Both the position numbers and the translations under genes were made by a program. The notes under the pieces were generated by a model. It saw only the letters and a program-made list of their open reading frames with translations. It searched no databases and had not been told where the DNA came from. This document shows positions 63,995 to 64,000 of a stretch of DNA of 64,000 nt, one piece after another. Within the stretch, counting starts at the first letter, position 1; each line of letters begins with the position of its first letter. The stretch comes from Cognatundibacterium rivi (GTDB taxonomy: Bacteria; Pseudomonadota; Gammaproteobacteria; Burkholderiales; Burkholderiaceae_D): assembly GCF_018139565.1 (NCBI RefSeq), contig NZ_JAGSPK010000006.1, positions 186,001 through 250,000 of the forward strand. Direction: 5' to 3'.

Positions 63995-64000
63995 GTTTGC

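Noticed and set aside
63991-64000. Start of a further phn gene (GTG overlapping the phnM stop)
   Set aside because: Only ten bases are available, so there is nothing to identify.

Overview
The window looks like chromosome of a betaproteobacterium of the order Burkholderiales, most likely family Oxalobacteraceae (Undibacterium/Herminiimonas-like). This is inferred from gene order (gpmA-envC-ctpA-moeB, hslVU with a double-STAS gene, dapF-DUF484-xerC), a long single-chain indolepyruvate:ferredoxin oxidoreductase, a fused PabB-PabC and a DksA of the one-cysteine Burkholderiales type. I made no database search. Base composition is moderate, with one clearly AT-rich insert at about 44.4-46.75 kb. 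I found no rRNA, tRNA, transposase, integrase or CRISPR array.

Layout. 0-3 kb: 3' end of a SlmA-like regulator, a DUF962/Mpo1-like membrane protein and pabB-pabC. 3-8 kb: a branched-chain-amino-acid-type ABC transporter (binding protein, LivH, a LivM-LivG fusion, LivF). 8-14.3 kb: a VOC protein, then a minus-strand block with spermidine-synthase-like protein, GST, moeB, ctpA, envC and gpmA. 14.4-17.5 kb: rhodanese, glutaredoxin, secB, SH3 protein and gpsA. 17.5-22.4 kb: a small basic protein, fRMsr, hslU, hslV and the double-STAS protein. 22.5-27.5 kb: a zinc-homeostasis block (ZnuD-like TonB receptor, DUF2946-like protein, dksA, COG0523 GTPase, zur). 27.7-33.7 kb: a phosphatase block (Tat lipoprotein PhoX, His-rich exported protein, two tandem PhoA paralogues). 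34-36.5 kb: xerC, DUF484, dapF. 36.5-44.4 kb: an MCP with a C-terminal Cache-like domain, the indolepyruvate oxidoreductase and a POT peptide transporter. 44.4-47.1 kb: a DUF423 gene apparently split by an AT-rich insert carrying a GT-C glycosyltransferase. 47-54.6 kb: GST, M28 peptidase, CoA-transferase, envelope proteins, cytochrome c and a cold-shock protein. 55-60 kb: a TonB receptor and an orphan PD-(D/E)XK-like/SEC-C protein. 60-64 kb: start of a phosphonate (C-P lyase) locus with DUF1045, two VOC proteins and phnM.

The most interesting non-coding signals are: (1) four dispersed intergenic elements built on a TACT-(6-7 nt G-rich)-AGTA palindrome; (2) four hairpin modules beside the cold-shock gene whose stems vary by compensatory changes around a constant TATCT loop, two groups of them closed by perfect 7-bp stems followed by T-runs; (3) two matching 15-bp palindromes (TGCAA-N5-TTGCA) placed where Zur operators would be expected; and (4) a roughly 100-bp MITE/REP-like inverted repeat in the phosphonate region. 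The most notable genomic rearrangement is the split DUF423 gene, and the most notable unexplained protein is the 723-residue nuclease-like/SEC-C protein.
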